5,433 nt of DNA, taken from Lachnospiraceae bacterium. Its GTDB lineage: Bacteria > Bacillota_A > Clostridia > Lachnospirales > Lachnospiraceae. The stretch is from contig JAGCAV010000005.1 in assembly GCA_017652545.1 (NCBI GenBank), positions 1-5,433 on the forward strand, read 5' to 3'. This document shows, in pieces, positions 4,942 through 5,433 of this stretch (position 1 is the stretch's first letter; each line of letters begins with the position of its first letter). Both the position numbers and the translations under genes were made by a program. Under the pieces are notes generated by a model. It was not told the origin of the DNA. It saw only the letters and a program-made list of their open reading frames with translations, and ran no database searches.

Positions 4942-5433
4942 ATGTTGCACGAAATCAGTTTCAGGTCATTTAATGAGCGCGATGAGGTCCAGGGCTGGGT
5001 CTATGTTCCGGCGTGTGAACCCAAAGGGATCATTCAGCTGATCCATGGATTTGGAGAGCATTCAAGGCGGTATTTCCACATGATCGTTGCCTTTATGGAT
5101 GCCGGGTTTATTGTGGCGGCGGATGATCACGTCGGCCATGGAAAGACCGCGGTTGTCAACGATACCTGGGGAGACTGGGGAGAAAAGGGTGCTCATACGA
5201 TGATGGAAGATGAGCACATCCTGACGGGGATCGTGAAAGAGATGTACCCGGGCCTCCCGTATTTTCTTTTCGGACACAGCATGGGATCCTTTATTGCCCG
5301 GGATTACATTGCGAAGTACGGCGATGAACTCAAAGGCGTAACGATCTGCGGCACCTGCGGGGCGCTGCCCTCACTTCCGGAGGCAATGAGTGCGCTGAAG
5401 ACAGCCGTGGACGCCGGCAAGGGCGACGAATCC
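4942..5433 (+). CDS. Alpha/beta hydrolase, serine aminopeptidase/monoacylglycerol lipase type (3' truncated by window)
   Basis: The first 164 residues of an alpha/beta hydrolase are present; the frame is still open at the right edge, so the C-terminal half with the catalytic Asp and His lies outside. The visible part has the oxyanion-hole region LIHGFGEHSRRY (33-44), the block DDHVGHGKT (61-69) and the nucleophile elbow GHSMGS with Ser113. These are the marks of the Hydrolase_4 (serine aminopeptidase S33) group, which includes lysophospholipases and monoacylglycerol lipases (PldB-like), so cleavage of lipid esters is most likely; an exact substrate cannot be given. There is no signal peptide, so it is probably cytoplasmic or membrane-peripheral. 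The 104-base gap before it, the largest in the window, may hold a promoter or processing site, but I found no convincing -10/-35 pair. Full-length relatives have about 250-330 residues. Confidence 0.9.
   Translation, partial: MLHEISFRSFNERDEVQGWVYVPACEPKGIIQLIHGFGEHSRRYFHMIVAFMDAGFIVAADDHVGHGKTAVVNDTWGDWGEKGAHTMMEDEHILTGIVKEMYPGLPYFLFGHSMGSFIARDYIAKYGDELKGVTICGTCGALPSLPEAMSALKTAVDAGKGDES

Overview
All genes in this 5.4 kb window are on the + strand. They are packed end to end with overlaps or short gaps, and most start sites carry a purine-rich Shine-Dalgarno sequence (AGGAGG, AAGGAG, AGGAG). The base composition is moderately GC-rich. The protein set points to Clostridia, most likely a Lachnospiraceae-type gut anaerobe: a Clostridia-type small 'IKDTTREER' protein, a DUF6472-like cysteine-rich miniprotein and a Clostridia-style ProXp-ala/PrdX deacylase. 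The taxonomic call is inferred from family distribution and is not directly proven.

Layout. (1) The tail of an unidentified gene (2-91) runs into a fructosamine-kinase-family protein (88-978). (2) A small conserved protein of unknown function follows (975-1217), then a spermidine/thialysine-type GNAT acetyltransferase (1207-1695); each overlaps its upstream neighbour. (3) A P-loop ATPase fused in frame to a C-terminal ACT-type domain (1701-2840) is the most unusual gene here. (4) Next come an HD-domain hydrolase of the YpgQ/YedJ type (2852-3436), a prolyl-tRNA-synthetase-associated deacylase (3471-3953) and a histidine phosphatase (3997-4578). (5) After an 82-base gap there is a 58-residue cysteine-rich protein (4661-4837). 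After another 104 bases comes the first 164 codons of a serine alpha/beta hydrolase (monoacylglycerol lipase/lysophospholipase type), which is cut by the window end (4942-5433).

Function. From 88 to 3953 at least, the spacing suggests one transcript. Several products belong to 'house-cleaning' families: fructosamine kinase removes sugar adducts from amines, the HD protein probably hydrolyses nucleotides, ProXp-ala clears mischarged tRNA, and histidine phosphatases act on small phosphorylated compounds. The acetyltransferase and the ACT-ATPase fusion add amine or amino-acid recognition. A shared role in metabolite repair is my inference from family membership, not something the sequence proves. 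I see no mobile element, CRISPR array, tRNA/rRNA, convincing promoter or rho-independent terminator. No stretch longer than about 105 bases lacks a gene.
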